Source: Desulfohalovibrio reitneri (lineage in GTDB: Bacteria > Desulfobacterota > Desulfovibrionia > Desulfovibrionales > Desulfovibrionaceae). Taken from it: a stretch of 64,000 bases of DNA. Positions 46,108 through 56,377 of this stretch are shown here, one piece after another (within the stretch, counting starts at the first letter, position 1; each line of letters begins with the position of its first letter). The stretch is from the NCBI RefSeq assembly GCF_000711295.1, contig NZ_JOMJ01000003.1, forward strand, positions 1,251,501 to 1,315,500, written 5' to 3'. The notes beneath the pieces were generated by a model. That model had not been told where the DNA came from and did not search any database. It worked only from the letters and a program-made list of their open reading frames with translations. The position numbers and the translations under genes are program-made.

Positions 46108-48278
46108 GTGCTGTTGGACATCGCCACGTTGACCATGGCGCTGGCCCTGACCCTGCTGGTCACGGCCGGGGCCATCGCCTACCAGGGCAGATTGCGGGGA
46201 TCCGTGCCTGGCACGCGGCTGTTCGTGGCCGGGTGCCTGTCCTTTTTCCTGGGGCTGGTCTGCATCTCCCTGCGCGCCGTCACCCCGCCCTGGCTGACCA
46301 TCGTGGCGGCCAACCTCCTTGTCATCCTGGCGGAAATCCTGTTCTGGAACGGGTTCCGCGTCTTTCTGGGGCGCCCACCCAGGCACTCCGCCCTGCTCGT
46401 CCTGCCCGCCGCCCTGGTTCCCCTGGCCTACTTCTCCCTGGTGGAGCCGTGGCTGTATCCCCGCATGCTGACCATGTCCGCCTGCCTGACCCTGTTCTCC
46501 GGTCTCGCGGCCCGGGAACTGCTGCGCGGCAACCACTACGGCCGCCCGCAGCGCCTGCTCGGCTTCATGTTCCTGGCCGGGAGCGGGACGTATCTCGCGG
46601 AAGGGGTCTGGCTCCTCCTCGCCCAGCCCCCGGACGCGGCCGCCGGCATGGGCATCCTCAGCCTTGTCTATCTGGTCAGCATCGTCTTCGCCATCGTCCT
46701 GCTCACAGGCATCATCCTCATGATCAGCGAGCGTTTGAGCATGGACCTGGCCAGCGAACGCGACAGGGCGGAGAAGGCCAACCAGGCCAAGAGCGAGTTC
46801 CTGGCCAACATGAGCCACGAGATGCGCACCCCCCTGGCCGGGGTGGACGGGGAGCTGCAGCTGCTGGCCGGCACCCCACTATCCGAACGCCAGCGGAAGC
46901 GGGTGCGCACCGCCCGCGAGGCCACCGAGGGACTCAAGGCCATCATCGACGACCTCCTCGACCTCTCCGCCGTCGAACACGGCCACATGCGGCTGCGCGA
47001 ACGCGCCTTCAGGCCGGGCGAGCTTCTCCGTCAGGCCATGGACATCCCGCGCCGCCAGGCCGAGGCCAAGGGACTGGCCTTCCATCTGGACGCCTCAGAC
47101 CTGCCTCAAGCCGTACGCGGCGATGATCACCGGCTGCGCCAAGTGCTCGCCAACCTGGCGGACAACGCCGTCAAGTACACGCCCGGGGGCGAAGTGCGCG
47201 TGACCGGGGATATCGTGGCCGCCCGGGGCGGGGAAAGGCTGCGCTTCACCGTTTCCGACACCGGGCCTGGCATTACACCGGCCGAACGGCGGCGGGTATT
47301 CGAGGCCTTCTACCGCTCCCGGGACGCATCCGGCACACGCGGGCTGGGGCTGGGACTGCCGCTGTGCGCCCGCATCGCCGAGCTGATGGGCGGAGAACTG
47401 GACGTGGACGACACCCCGAGCGGAGGCTGCCGCTTCACCCTGACCACCCCCTGGTCCGGGCGGAAACGCCGTCCCACGACGGGGAGGACCGGAGCGGCCG
47501 CACAGACCTGTCCGGCCTGCGGATTCTGCTGGCCGAGGACCACGACCTCAATCGGCGCACCATGCGCCGGATGCTGGAGCGCTACGGTCTCTTGGTGGAC
47601 GAGGCCGTTGACGGCGAGCGCGCGGTGGAGGCGGTGCGGGGCGGCGGCTACGACGCCGTGGTCATGGACGTGCGCATGCCGGTGCTGGACGGCCTGGAAG
47701 CCACCCGGCGCATCCGCTCCCTGGACGGCCCGGTGGCTTCCGTGCCCGTGGTGGGGCTCTCGGCCCACGCCTTTGACGACGACCGGGCCCGGGCGCTCGC
47801 GGCGGGCATGGACGAGTATCTGCCCAAGCCCGTGCGCATGGAGAAGCTGGCGGCCGCGCTGGCGGGACTGAACGGAAACGGGGACAGCGCGCCCCATCGG
47901 GGTGAAACCGTTTCCCTGACGCAGGAAAAGGAAGCGGGCGACGCTCCCGACTGGCCGCATGCCCTGGACCTCTTCGAGGGCGATCGGGAGGCGCTGGGGT
48001 CCTTCGCCGAGCTGGTGGCCACCGCCCTGCCTGTGGAACTGGAGACCCTGGAGCGCGCCGTTCTGGAGGGCCGCCGCGACGACGCAGGCAGGTTGGCCCA
48101 CAACCTCAAGTCCACGGCCGCCACCTTTGGCGCGGGCGGACTGGCCGGGGCCGCCGAGGAGTTGGAGCGGCGCATGAAGAACGGCCGGGACAGCGGCGAC
48201 GCCCTGGAGCGGGTGCGGAGGCTCGGCCGGGAACTGATGCATGGGCTGGCACGGCGGCCGGAGGAAATCACCACCTGA
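46108..48278 (+). pseudogene. Hybrid histidine kinase (membrane sensor, HisKA, HATPase, receiver, HPt), broken by a -1 frameshift
   Basis: The first frame starts at GTG 46108 behind AAGGGGAAGG. It encodes about seven membrane helices, then HisKA (FLANMSHEMRTPLAGV) and HATPase_c (NLADNAVKYTPGG, SDTGPGI, GLGLGLPL). At the C5 run 47447-47451 the homologous reading moves to the next frame. That frame encodes a receiver (ILLAEDHDLNRRTM, VVMDVRMPVLDG, YLPKPVRMEKL) and an HPt domain (LAHNLKSTAATFGAGGL) ending at 48278. One extra C restores a ~724-residue protein. Without it, the first frame runs on to 47871 with meaningless residues. Either a true mutation or a base-calling error. Confidence 0.85.
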
Positions 48279-48347
48279 CCCCCTTGCCCCGCCCGGCCCG
48301 ATGCATTAGGTGGACCCCTGCCCCGGCCTCGGGGCAAGGAGGAACGA

Positions 48348-48701
48348 ATGGCCCAACGCTGCTTTCTGCGCGCCAAACTGCACCACGCCCGGCTGACCTA
48401 CGCCAACCCCGACTATGTGGGGTCCGTGGCCATCGACGCCGACCTGCTCAAGCGAGCGGACATCGCCCCCTTCGAGCAGGTGGACATCTACAACGTGGAC
48501 AACGGCGAGCGGCTGACCACCTACGCTATCCCCGGCGAGCCCGGGGAGATCGGCCTCAACGGAGCGGCCGCCCGCAAGGGCGAGGCCGGGCAGAAGGTCA
48601 TCATCGCGGCCTACGCCTGGCTGGACGAGGCCGAGATGGCCGAGCACAACCCGGCCATCGTCATCCTCGACCACGACAACAAGCCGGTCCCCAACCAGTA
48701 G
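48348..48701 (+). CDS. panD: Aspartate 1-decarboxylase PanD
   Basis: Encodes 117 residues. The self-cleavage site Gly-Ser is in DYVGSVAID, where the serine becomes the pyruvoyl cofactor. The family features NVDNGERLTTYAI, GEIGLNGAAAR and KVIIAAYAW are present. It makes beta-alanine from aspartate for pantothenate and CoA. It ends 6 bp from the convergent penicillin-acylase gene, with no terminator between. Confidence 0.95.
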   Translation: MAQRCFLRAKLHHARLTYANPDYVGSVAIDADLLKRADIAPFEQVDIYNVDNGERLTTYAIPGEPGEIGLNGAAARKGEAGQKVIIAAYAWLDEAEMAEHNPAIVILDHDNKPVPNQ

Positions 48702-48707
48702 GTCGCC

Positions 48708-50926
48708 TCAGCGGCCTCCCCGAAGCTCCATCCGCCTGGAAAACGTCTCCCGCGCCCCGGCCTCGGTCAGGGGGACGTTGACGTATTCCCCGCGCAGCCA
48801 CAGCGGCACTTGGCCGTCGAAGTCCGCGCTGCCCAGCCAGCCGTCCTGCCCGCCCATGAGCACGAAACGGTTGGCGTCCGGGTCGGAAAGGTCCGAGATG
48901 TGGCGCGACTGCGCGCCGTAGGTGGGATGGACCACCGACCGCGACGGCCCGTGGGAGGCCTTGAATATCGTCTCCCGCGAGCCGGGATACGGCTCCTCCC
49001 CCAGCACGAAGAACCGCCCCAGCACGGGCAGCCCCTTGAGGATGTGGCCCACCCGCAGCCGGTGCATGCTCCCCCAGTCGGGATGGTCTGCCAGGCTGGC
49101 GCGCGCCTTTTCCGCCACCCCGCGCAGCAGGTCGTCGCGCTCGGCATCGGGCAGGGCGCTCAGGTCGTCCGCCAGGAAGACGCGCAGGTAGTTCCACTCC
49201 GAGCGGTAGCCCGGCTCCTCCCCATACAGGCCGTCCAAAAGCGGGGAGAGAGCGGCCTCGAAGGCCGCCGCCCCGCGCGATTCCACGCCGTAGCGCCCGT
49301 CCCAGGCGGCAAGGGTGTCCGACAGCTTTCCGTCCGCACCGGACCGGCGCAGTTCCTCCGCCAGCATGGCGGCCAGTTTCTCCGCGCTGGCGCTGGCCAC
49401 GTCGCGCTGGATGGCGGCCACGCCGCCCGCGTCCAGTTCGCCCACGGCCTCCACCAGCTCGGCCAGCCGGCGCGCCCGGTCCGGCGGGGCGAAGGCGTAT
49501 CCCAATTCGTCCTGCACATAGTCCAACGGGGTGTTGGCGGAGACCACGTAGCCCCGCTCCGGGTCGCGCAGCCAGGCGAACTCCGTGGTTTCCTTGAAGC
49601 CGCTCCACATGGCGCCGGGCTCGTCCGGGTCGCGCACCAGGTCCCTCGGCACCATGGGCTCGCGCTCGGGCAGCAGCATGGCGGGAAAGGCCCCGATCTC
49701 CCCGGAGACGTGGGCGTAAAGCATGTGCATGGGGGGCGAGCCGTAGCCCGCGAAGGCCTGGCGGAAAGCCTCGGGCGTGGCCGCCCGGTTGGCACGCAGC
49801 AAAGCGGTGATTTCATCGGTTGGCCGGTGGCCTGTCCAGCGCAGGGCCAGAGTTTCGCCCGCACCGTCCCTGAAGGCTTCCGAGTCGGACAGTACCGGCC
49901 CCAGCGCGGACTCCCGCAGAGCGAACTCCTCGTCGAACCAGAAGCGCGTCTTAAGACGCTCCGGGCGGCTGGACAACTCCGTCTCGTCCACGGCGTAGAG
50001 GTCGGAAACCGAGGCGTGCAGGTTGGTGCCTCCCCAGGCCATGTACGGGTTGCGGCCCAGGGCGAAGATGGGCAGCCCGGCGGCATGAGGCCCACCGCCT
50101 GGATGGTCGGGGACTTGAGACCGCAGATCAGCCAGAAATTGGGCAGGGACAGCCCCAGGTGCGGGTCCGAGGCCATGACCGGCGCGCCCGAGGCGCTGCG
50201 GCCCGGCCCCACGGCCAGGGAGTTGGAGCCGCTGCGCGAAAGAGCGGCCAGAAGCCCCGGCAGGGCGTCCCGCGCCTCGGCCCGGGCGGCGACCCGCTTG
50301 TCCGGCCCGCCGCCGGAGGCCAGGGCCTTGCCCCAGGCTTCGGGCCACTCCCCGCCGCCGCGCAGGGGCAGCATCTCCGCCCACATAAGCCAGGTGATGT
50401 CCGTGCCCCCAACCCGGGACATGGTCACGAGGTCTTCGCAGGTGAAGGGCTCCGGTTCGATGCCCAGCAGGCCGAACTCCGGCGGCTCCTCCGCGGCCGT
50501 GGCCGCGTAGTGGTTCAGCCCGGCCACGAAGGACTCCATCCAGACCCGAGTCTCCTCGGGCCAGCGGCGCACGATCTCCGCCGAGGCCCGGTCGTAGCCG
50601 ATGCGCCGCAGCAGCTTGTCGAACCGTTCGGCCGGGGGGCCCAGCATCTCGGACAGCCGGCCCTGGGAAAGCCGCTTGAACAGGGCCAGTTGCCCCCAGC
50701 GCAGGTGGGCGTGCACCAGCCCCAGGGCGAAGGCCGCGTCGCGGTCGTTCTCGGCGATGACGTAGGGAATCTGGTGCTCGTCCCAGAGTATCTCCACCTC
50801 GCCCTGCAAGGGCAGGTTCTCCGTGGGGAACGAGTCCAGCCGCTGCCCGGTTGTCCGGGGCTCGGGCGAAAGGGCGGCGCAGCCGGCCAGCAGCAGGCAA
50901 AGCGCCGCCAGGAATATCCGTCGCAT
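48708..50926 (-). pseudogene. Penicillin acylase family lipoprotein (Ntn hydrolase), broken by a -1 frameshift
   Basis: The upstream frame begins at ATG 50926 with a lipoprotein signal (ALCLLLAGCAAL). It contains LWDEHQIPYVIAENDRDAAFALGLVHA and the Ntn nucleophile region RSGSNSLAVGPGRSASGAPVMASDPHLGL. At about 50079-50083 the homologous reading jumps to another frame (GLPIFALGRNPYMAWGGTNLHA), which runs to 48708. One missing G/C explains the shift. The restored protein would be about 740 residues, as usual for acylases that self-cleave before the serine. Likely substrates are N-acyl amides such as acyl-homoserine lactones or peptides. Confidence 0.85.
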
Positions 50927-51051
50927 GGTTCTCTCCAGTGGTGGCGAAAGGGCATGGTAAGGCGCGAGTTTTCCGTGGCAACCCCCCTTGTGCCCATGCC
51001 CCGAGGGTCGTATCCTTGCAGGCTCCAATTCGCAACATTCAGGAGGATACC

Positions 51052-51411
51052 ATGCCACGCGCGCTTCTTTGCATCACCGCCCTGCTGCTCATGGCCGCTC
51101 CGGCCGCCGCCATGAACGGCCATACAGCTTACCAGGCCGACTTCCAGGAACTGGACGCCAGCGGCGACGGGCTGGTGGAAAAGGACGAATTCGTCGAGCA
51201 TTTCTCACGGAACACGGAACCCGGCAAGGCCTTCGACATTATCGACATGGACCGCTCCGGAGCCATCGACCAGGAAGAGTGGAGCGTTTTCGAAAAGGCC
51301 CACAACGGCTCCGGCATGGGCCACGGCAAAGAGATGCCCCACGGCAAGATGGAGGACGGCGGATACGGCCACGGGTCCATGGACGGCGCCCACGGCACCA
51401 TGGACCAGTAG
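51052..51411 (+). CDS. Small secreted EF-hand protein
   Basis: Encodes 119 residues. A signal peptide (LLCITALLLMAAPAAAM) is followed by two EF-hand loops, DASGDGLVEKDEF and DMDRSGAIDQEEW, and a C-terminal His/Gly/Met-rich tail (GMGHGKEMPHGKMEDGGYG). It probably binds Ca2+ in the periplasm; the tail could bind a transition metal. AGGAGG precedes the ATG. It is divergent from the acylase gene. Confidence 0.85.
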   Translation: MPRALLCITALLLMAAPAAAMNGHTAYQADFQELDASGDGLVEKDEFVEHFSRNTEPGKAFDIIDMDRSGAIDQEEWSVFEKAHNGSGMGHGKEMPHGKMEDGGYGHGSMDGAHGTMDQ

Positions 51412-51510
51412 TCCGCGCCAACCTGTCCGGGTCCGGTCCGGACGCTTGCTCCCTGCGGCGTCCGGGCCGACGGGGTTCAATCCGGGACATCGAGGCGCCA
51501 CGGGAACGCG

Positions 51511-52719
51511 ATGGAGAGCCAGACCGCCATCACTCTGCTGACCCTGGGCCTGCTCTTTCTGGCCGGGCTGCTGACGGGCTTCCTCAGCGGTCGCGTCAAG
51601 CTGCCCGCCGTAACCATCCTCATCCTGCTGGGAGTGCTGGCCGGGCCGTACGCTCTGAACCTGCTGCCCAGCCGCATCGACGACTGGTACCCGCTGGTCT
51701 CCCGCACCGCCCTGCTCATGGTGGCCTTCCTGCTGGGGCGAAAGTTCTCCCTGGGCAACATCCGCCAGCGCGGGGCCAGGGTGTTGACCATTTCCGTGGC
51801 CAAGGTGCTGGGCGTGGCCGTATTCGTCTTCTGCGGGCTGTATTTCCTCACCCCCGCGCCCCTCGCCCTGTGCCTGCTCATGGCGGGCATCGGCCCGGCC
51901 TCGGCCCCGGCGGCCATCTCCAACGTGGTGCGGGAGGCCAGGGCCGAGGGGGAGTTCACCGAGACCCTGCTGGGCATCGTGGCCATCGACGACGCCTGGG
52001 GAATCGCCCTCTTTTCCATCATGCTGGCCTTGAGCGAGACAGTGGCGGGCAACGGAGGCGCCCTGCACGCCCTGGCCACCGGCGGCTGGGAGCTGGGCGG
52101 GGCGGTGCTGCTGGGCCTGGCCCTTGGCCTGCCCGCCACCTGGATCACTTCGCGCATCAATCAGGGCGACCCCATGAAAGCGGACGCCCTGGGGTTCATC
52201 CTGGTCTGCGGCGGGCTGGCCCTGTGGCTGGGCTTCTCCTTCCTGTTGGCGGCCATGGTCCTGGGCGCGGTCATCGTCAACCTCTCCACCCACCACGACG
52301 CCCCCTTCGAGACCATCGAGGATCTGGAGTGGCCCATCATGATCCTCTTCTTCATCCTGGCCGGGGCCACCCTGCACGTGGAGAAGCTGACGGAACTCGG
52401 CCTTGTGGGCGGGGTGTACGTGCTCATGCGCCTGGCCGGGCTGGTCCTTGGGGCCTATGTGGGCGGGGGCCTGGCAGGGGCGGACCGGAACGTGCGGCGC
52501 TACCTGGGCCTGGCCGCGCTTCCCCAGGCCGGGGTGGCCCTGGGCCTGGCCCTGGTGGCCGGTCACGCCGTACCCGGCCTGGAGCAGACCATCATCCCCC
52601 TGGTCATCGGCTCCACCGTGGTCTTCGAACTCACCGGGCCGGTGCTGACCCGCCTGGCCCTGGCCAAAGCGGGCGAGATCGGCCGCAGGCCGGAAAATAG
52701 TGGCCGCGCGGCGGACTGA
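51511..52719 (+). CDS. CPA2-type cation/proton antiporter
   Basis: Encodes 402 residues with about 12 membrane helices. Family blocks include LSGRVKLPAVTILILLGVLAGP, MAGIGPASAPAAISNVVREA, LGIVAIDDAWGIALFSIML (the DD motif of the ion site) and HHDAPFETIEDLEWPIMILFFILAGATL. It should exchange Na+ or K+ for protons across the cytoplasmic membrane, which fits a salt-adapted organism. No regulatory TrkA domain is attached. Confidence 0.88.
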   Translation: MESQTAITLLTLGLLFLAGLLTGFLSGRVKLPAVTILILLGVLAGPYALNLLPSRIDDWYPLVSRTALLMVAFLLGRKFSLGNIRQRGARVLTISVAKVLGVAVFVFCGLYFLTPAPLALCLLMAGIGPASAPAAISNVVREARAEGEFTETLLGIVAIDDAWGIALFSIMLALSETVAGNGGALHALATGGWELGGAVLLGLALGLPATWITSRINQGDPMKADALGFILVCGGLALWLGFSFLLAAMVLGAVIVNLSTHHDAPFETIEDLEWPIMILFFILAGATLHVEKLTELGLVGGVYVLMRLAGLVLGAYVGGGLAGADRNVRRYLGLAALPQAGVALGLALVAGHAVPGLEQTIIPLVIGSTVVFELTGPVLTRLALAKAGEIGRRPENSGRAAD

Positions 52720-52790
52720 ATGGGAAAAAACGCTGCGCGGCCGGGCGAAATCGTGCTATTCTGGGGGATCCCCAATCCAAGGAGTCCCGA

Positions 52791-53036
52791 GTGAAGAAGG
52801 AAATGGAATGCTACCTCTGCGGCCAGGCCGCAGACCTGCTGGAAGGCAACGAGAGCTTCTACAAGGTCGATTGCGGCCAGTGCGGCTCCTACCGCGTCTC
52901 GCCGGGCGCGGCCGAGGACATCGCCGCCCTGGAGCCGCACTGCCGCACCGGGCTGTGCGGGAAGGTGCGTCAGTGGCTCAAAGCCAACCCGGACGCGGTC
53001 ATCAACCAGGACGTTGTCCGGGCCATGTCGGAGTAG
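52791..53036 (+). CDS. Small protein with two CxxC pairs (zinc-ribbon-like)
   Basis: Encodes 81 residues. CYLCGQAADLL and CGQCGSYRV at the N-terminus form a zinc-ribbon-like Cys4 site; the rest is helical. I do not recognise a named family. The GTG start is preceded by AAGGAG; an ATG four codons in is an alternative. It is followed 4 bp later by a small lipoprotein gene. Confidence 0.7.
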   Translation: MKKEMECYLCGQAADLLEGNESFYKVDCGQCGSYRVSPGAAEDIAALEPHCRTGLCGKVRQWLKANPDAVINQDVVRAMSE

Positions 53037-53040
53037 CGGC

Positions 53041-53226
53041 GTGAAGCGGACAATACTGGCTCTGCTTTTGGGGCTGGCTCTCTCCCTCGGCGGCCTGGCC
53101 TGCCAGGAGGAGGGGCCCATGGAAAAGGCGGGCAAAAAAGCCGACCGAGCCATCGAACAGGCGCGGGAGAAAGGCGCCGACCTGCTGGACAAGGCCAGGA
53201 AAACCCTGGAGGACGACGCGCCGTGA
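53041..53226 (+). CDS. Small lipoprotein
   Basis: Encodes 61 residues. A hydrophobic signal ends in the lipobox GGLAC, followed by a charged amphipathic helix rich in Lys, Ala and Glu. The sequence shows no function. The GTG start lies 4 bp after the upstream stop and the end overlaps the next gene by 4 bp (GTGA), so the three small genes form a unit. Confidence 0.7.
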   Translation: MKRTILALLLGLALSLGGLACQEEGPMEKAGKKADRAIEQAREKGADLLDKARKTLEDDAP

Positions 53227-53678
53227 CAGACGACGGGGCGGCCGCGCCCGGAAGCGCCCCCGCGTCCGGCTGGAGCGTGGGCGGACGTTCCGCGGACCGC
53301 CTTCGGGAGCTGGCCGAACGCGTGAGCCTGCACACCGGACTCCCGCGCCTCCCGCCCGATTCCTACCGCGTACTCTACGAGGAGCTGGCCGCTGAACTGC
53401 ACGAAAACGGCTTCTCCCTCGCCCGAACGCCCCGCTCCCTGCGCGACCGCTGCCGGGACCGGGGCGTCTCCCTTTCCAAGTCCCAAGCAAATTTCATCCT
53501 CATGGGCATGGCCCGTTCCGGCCACGAATTCGGCGCCGGGGACGACCATCCGGCCGCCCTGGCCAAGGCTCTGTCCCGCGCCGCCTGGGCCCTCTGCCGC
53601 GAGCACGGCCCCCCTCTAAGCAAAGAGGAAACCGGCCTGCTCATCGCATGGCTGGTGCCACGCCTCCGAGCGGGGTAA
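53223..53678 (+). CDS. Uncharacterised helical protein
   Basis: Encodes 151 residues; family not recognised. The N-terminal ~20 residues are Ala/Gly/Pro-rich and disordered. The remainder is helical, with a repeated-looking region of conserved character (GVSLSKSQANFILMGMARSGHEF and PPLSKEETGLLIAWLVPRL), possibly a DNA- or protein-binding helical bundle. It is translationally coupled to the lipoprotein gene by a 4-bp overlap. Confidence 0.65.
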   Translation: MTDDGAAAPGSAPASGWSVGGRSADRLRELAERVSLHTGLPRLPPDSYRVLYEELAAELHENGFSLARTPRSLRDRCRDRGVSLSKSQANFILMGMARSGHEFGAGDDHPAALAKALSRAAWALCREHGPPLSKEETGLLIAWLVPRLRAG

Positions 53679-53811
53679 AAATTTTTTTCTCCTGAAAATC
53701 CAGGCCTGACGGGGCTTCCCGGGCTTTTCCATTCGCCTGGGCAATGTCAACCAGGTGAAAATTTCGTGTTCAAACGACTCTAAAAACGACCTCATGGCCG
53801 ATTTTTGAAGA

Positions 53812-53851
53812 TTGGGGGAGTATAACCGAGCTTGGGGCAGTATGATCAAGC
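53812..53851. repeat. Two tandem 20-bp repeats upstream of the betaine operon
   Basis: TTGGGGGAGTATAACCGAGC is followed at once by TTGGGGCAGTATGATCAAGC, 15 of 20 positions identical. The unit spans about two helical turns, so a protein would see both copies on one face. It lies in the 543-bp AT-rich gap before metF and is a candidate operator. Confidence 0.5.
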
Positions 53852-53921
53852 TCGCCATCCCACTCGCCGGACATCGCCCACTGCCCCCCTCCAACCATAC
53901 ACGATCCGCATTTTTGCCGAT

Positions 53922-53950
53922 TTGACATGGGCCATTCATTTCCCTATCCC
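53922..53950 (+). promoter_or_regulatory. Candidate promoter of the metF-metK-betaine operon
   Basis: TTGACA at 53922-53927, a 17-bp spacer and TATCCC at 53945-53950; the -10 match is weak. It would give a leader of about 265 nt before the metF start. I see no match to a known SAM or SAH riboswitch in that leader. Confidence 0.4.
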
Positions 53951-54090
53951 TTACCATAGCTCAACGCGGGGTCTCGCCGACGATCCTTCCCGCTTGAAAC
54001 CACGCACAGTCTAAGCGCGGGAATAGCAGGGAAAAGGCGACCAAACGCGTCGATGCACCACGCGGCCAACCGCCGCATACAAGCTACGAC

Positions 54091-54125
54091 CACAATGCGT
54101 CACAAGGACGCTTTGTACGTCACAA
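54091..54125 (+). promoter_or_regulatory. Helically phased CACAA repeats in the metF leader
   Basis: CACAA occurs at 54091, 54101 and 54121, that is with 10- and 20-bp spacing. CGTCACAA is repeated exactly at 54098 and 54118. GCGTC-ACAAG-GACGC also forms a small hairpin at 54097-54111. This could be a binding site for an activator or repressor. Confidence 0.35.
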
Positions 54126-54221
54126 ATGCAGGGTGAAGTTTACCCGCAACAGTGCCAAAAGAACGTAACACCAACAGTGAACAAAATACTTCCGAAAACC
54201 ACTCAGCAAGCGAGGAAAAGC

Positions 54222-55097
54222 GTGCGCATCGCCGATCACTTCGACGACAAGCCGTTCGTCTCCCTTGAGTTCTTTCCCCCCAAGGAGGAATCCGGCTGGG
54301 ATCCCTTCCTCCGCACCGTGGAGACCTGCAAAGCGGCCGACCCGCTGTTCGTCTCCGTGACCTGCGGCGCGGGCGGCACCGCCAGAGGCAACACCCTTCC
54401 CATCGCCGACCGCATCCAGAACGATCTGGACCTGGAAGTGCTGGTCCACCAGACCTGCGTGGGCGCCTCCAAGGACGACATCGACCGCGAGACGGACCGC
54501 ATCCGGGAAATCGGCGTAAGAAACGTGCTGGCCCTGCGCGGCGACCTGCCGGAAGGCCAGGAGGACGCGGGCGGCCACTTCGAGCACGCCTCGGACCTGG
54601 TGGCCCACCTCAAAAGCCGCGACCCGGAACTGGGCGTGGCCGTGGCCGGCTACCCCGAGCCGCACCCCGCCTCGGCCACCAAGGCCGAAGACCTGTACTG
54701 GCAGAAGGTCAAGCTGAACCAGGGCGCTGACTTCCTCTCCACCCAGCTCTTCTTCGACAACCGCCTCTATTTCGACCTGGTGGAGCGCCTGCGCGGGATG
54801 GGCTGCGAAAAGCCCGTGCTGCCCGGCCTGCTTCCCGTGGTCAGCTTCAACAACCTCCGCCGCATCCTCACCCTGTGCGGGGCTTCGGTGCCGGGCAAGC
54901 TGTTCCTGGACTTCGAGAAGGCCCACCAGGAGGGCGGCGACGAGGCCGTGGCCGAAATGGGCAGGGAACTGGCCATGAACCAGGCCCGCGACCTCATCGC
55001 CGGGGGCGCTCCCGGCGTGCACATTTTCACCCTCAACCGCTCGGCCGCGGCGCTGCGCCTGGCCGAGGACATCCGGGACCTGCGGGCCGCGGCCTAA
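54222..55097 (+). CDS. metF: Methylenetetrahydrofolate reductase MetF
   Basis: Encodes 291 residues as a TIM barrel with FAD-binding features: [15 protein letters not shown] at the start, [37 protein letters not shown] and [17 protein letters not shown]. It reduces methylene-THF to methyl-THF, the methyl donor for methionine regeneration. I chose the GTG at 54222, preceded by AGGAAAAGC; the frame is open upstream to 54126 but that part lacks family similarity. It leads the five-gene operon and would recycle homocysteine produced by betaine synthesis. Confidence 0.93.
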   Translation: MRIADHFDDKPFVSLEFFPPKEESGWDPFLRTVETCKAADPLFVSVTCGAGGTARGNTLPIADRIQNDLDLEVLVHQTCVGASKDDIDRETDRIREIGVRNVLALRGDLPEGQEDAGGHFEHASDLVAHLKSRDPELGVAVAGYPEPHPASATKAEDLYWQKVKLNQGADFLSTQLFFDNRLYFDLVERLRGMGCEKPVLPGLLPVVSFNNLRRILTLCGASVPGKLFLDFEKAHQEGGDEAVAEMGRELAMNQARDLIAGGAPGVHIFTLNRSAAALRLAEDIRDLRAAA

Positions 55098-55149
55098 ACT
55101 GTTCCCCGGACTTATCCCCGCAAACCATTCAAACCGACTGGAGATCGAC

Positions 55150-56319
55150 GTGATTCATTGCGACGGCACTTATCTCTTTACGTCCGAGTCCGTGACCGAG
55201 GGCCATCCCGACAAGGTGGCCGACACCATTTCCGACGCCGTGCTCGACGTCCTGCTCGACCAGGACCCCGAGTCCCGCGTGGCCTGTGAAACCCTGGTGA
55301 CCACCGGCATGGCAATGATCGCCGGCGAAATCACCTCCCAGGGCTACGCCGACTTCCCGGACATCGTGCGCGAGACCATCCGCGACATCGGCTACACCTC
55401 CTCGGACATGGGCTTCGACTACGAGACCTGCGCGGTGCTTTCCTCCATCGACAAGCAGTCCCCGGACATCGCCCAGGGCGTCAACCGCAAGTCCCCAGAA
55501 GAACAGGGCGCGGGCGACCAGGGCATGATGTTCGGCTTCGCCTGCAACGAGACCGACACCCTCATGCCCGCCCCGGTCTACTGGTCGCACAAGCTGTCCC
55601 GCAGGCTGACCTACGCCCGCAAGGAGAAGATCCTCCCCTTCCTGCGCCCCGACGGCAAGACGCAGGTGGCCATGGAGTACCGCGACGGCAAGCCCGCCCG
55701 CATCGACAACGTGGTCGTCTCCTCCCAGCACGACCCGGACATCGCCTTCCAGGACCTCACCGACGGCATCCGGCAGGAAGTCATCAAGCACGTGCTGCCC
55801 TCCGAGTTGATGGACGACAAGACCGACATCTTCATCAACACCACCGGCCGGTTCGTGGTGGGCGGCCCCATGGGCGACTGCGGCCTGACCGGGCGCAAGA
55901 TCATCAACGACACCTACGGCGGCGCGGGCACCCACGGCGGCGGCGCTTTCTCCGGCAAGGACCCCTCCAAGGTGGACCGTTCCGCGGCCTACATGACCCG
56001 CTACATCGCCAAGAACATCGTGGCCGCGGGCTTGGCCGAGAAGTGCCAGGTGCAGGTGGCCTACTGCATTGGCGTGGCCGACCCGGTGTCCGTGCTGGCC
56101 ACCACCTTCGGCACCGGCCAGGTGTCCGACGAAGTGCTGACCAAGGCCGTCAACGAGGTCTTCGACCTGCGGCCCTACTTCATCTCCGAGCGCCTCAAGC
56201 TCAAGCGCCCCATCTACGCCAAGACCACCAACTACGGCCACTTCGGGCGCGAGCTGCCGGAGTTCACCTGGGAGAAGAAGGACGCCACCAACGACCTGCG
56301 CACCGCCTGCAAGATCTAG
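55150..56319 (+). CDS. metK: S-adenosylmethionine synthetase MetK
   Basis: Encodes 389 residues. Signatures include [62 protein letters not shown] and [19 protein letters not shown]. It makes SAM from methionine and ATP. Its GTG start lies 52 bp after metF. Placement next to two methyltransferases suggests it supplies SAM for betaine synthesis; whether it is the only metK of the genome cannot be seen. Confidence 0.96.
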   Translation: MIHCDGTYLFTSESVTEGHPDKVADTISDAVLDVLLDQDPESRVACETLVTTGMAMIAGEITSQGYADFPDIVRETIRDIGYTSSDMGFDYETCAVLSSIDKQSPDIAQGVNRKSPEEQGAGDQGMMFGFACNETDTLMPAPVYWSHKLSRRLTYARKEKILPFLRPDGKTQVAMEYRDGKPARIDNVVVSSQHDPDIAFQDLTDGIRQEVIKHVLPSELMDDKTDIFINTTGRFVVGGPMGDCGLTGRKIINDTYGGAGTHGGGAFSGKDPSKVDRSAAYMTRYIAKNIVAAGLAEKCQVQVAYCIGVADPVSVLATTFGTGQVSDEVLTKAVNEVFDLRPYFISERLKLKRPIYAKTTNYGHFGRELPEFTWEKKDATNDLRTACKI

Positions 56320-56377
56320 CGGGCGCGGCGGCCACAGGCAGATCCGACTTCAACCACGCAGCAACCGAGGAGACCGC

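Noticed and set aside
54000-54221. A SAM or SAH riboswitch in the metF leader
   Set aside because: I looked for the conserved cores of these riboswitches and saw none; only repeats and a short hairpin are present. A covariance search would be decisive.
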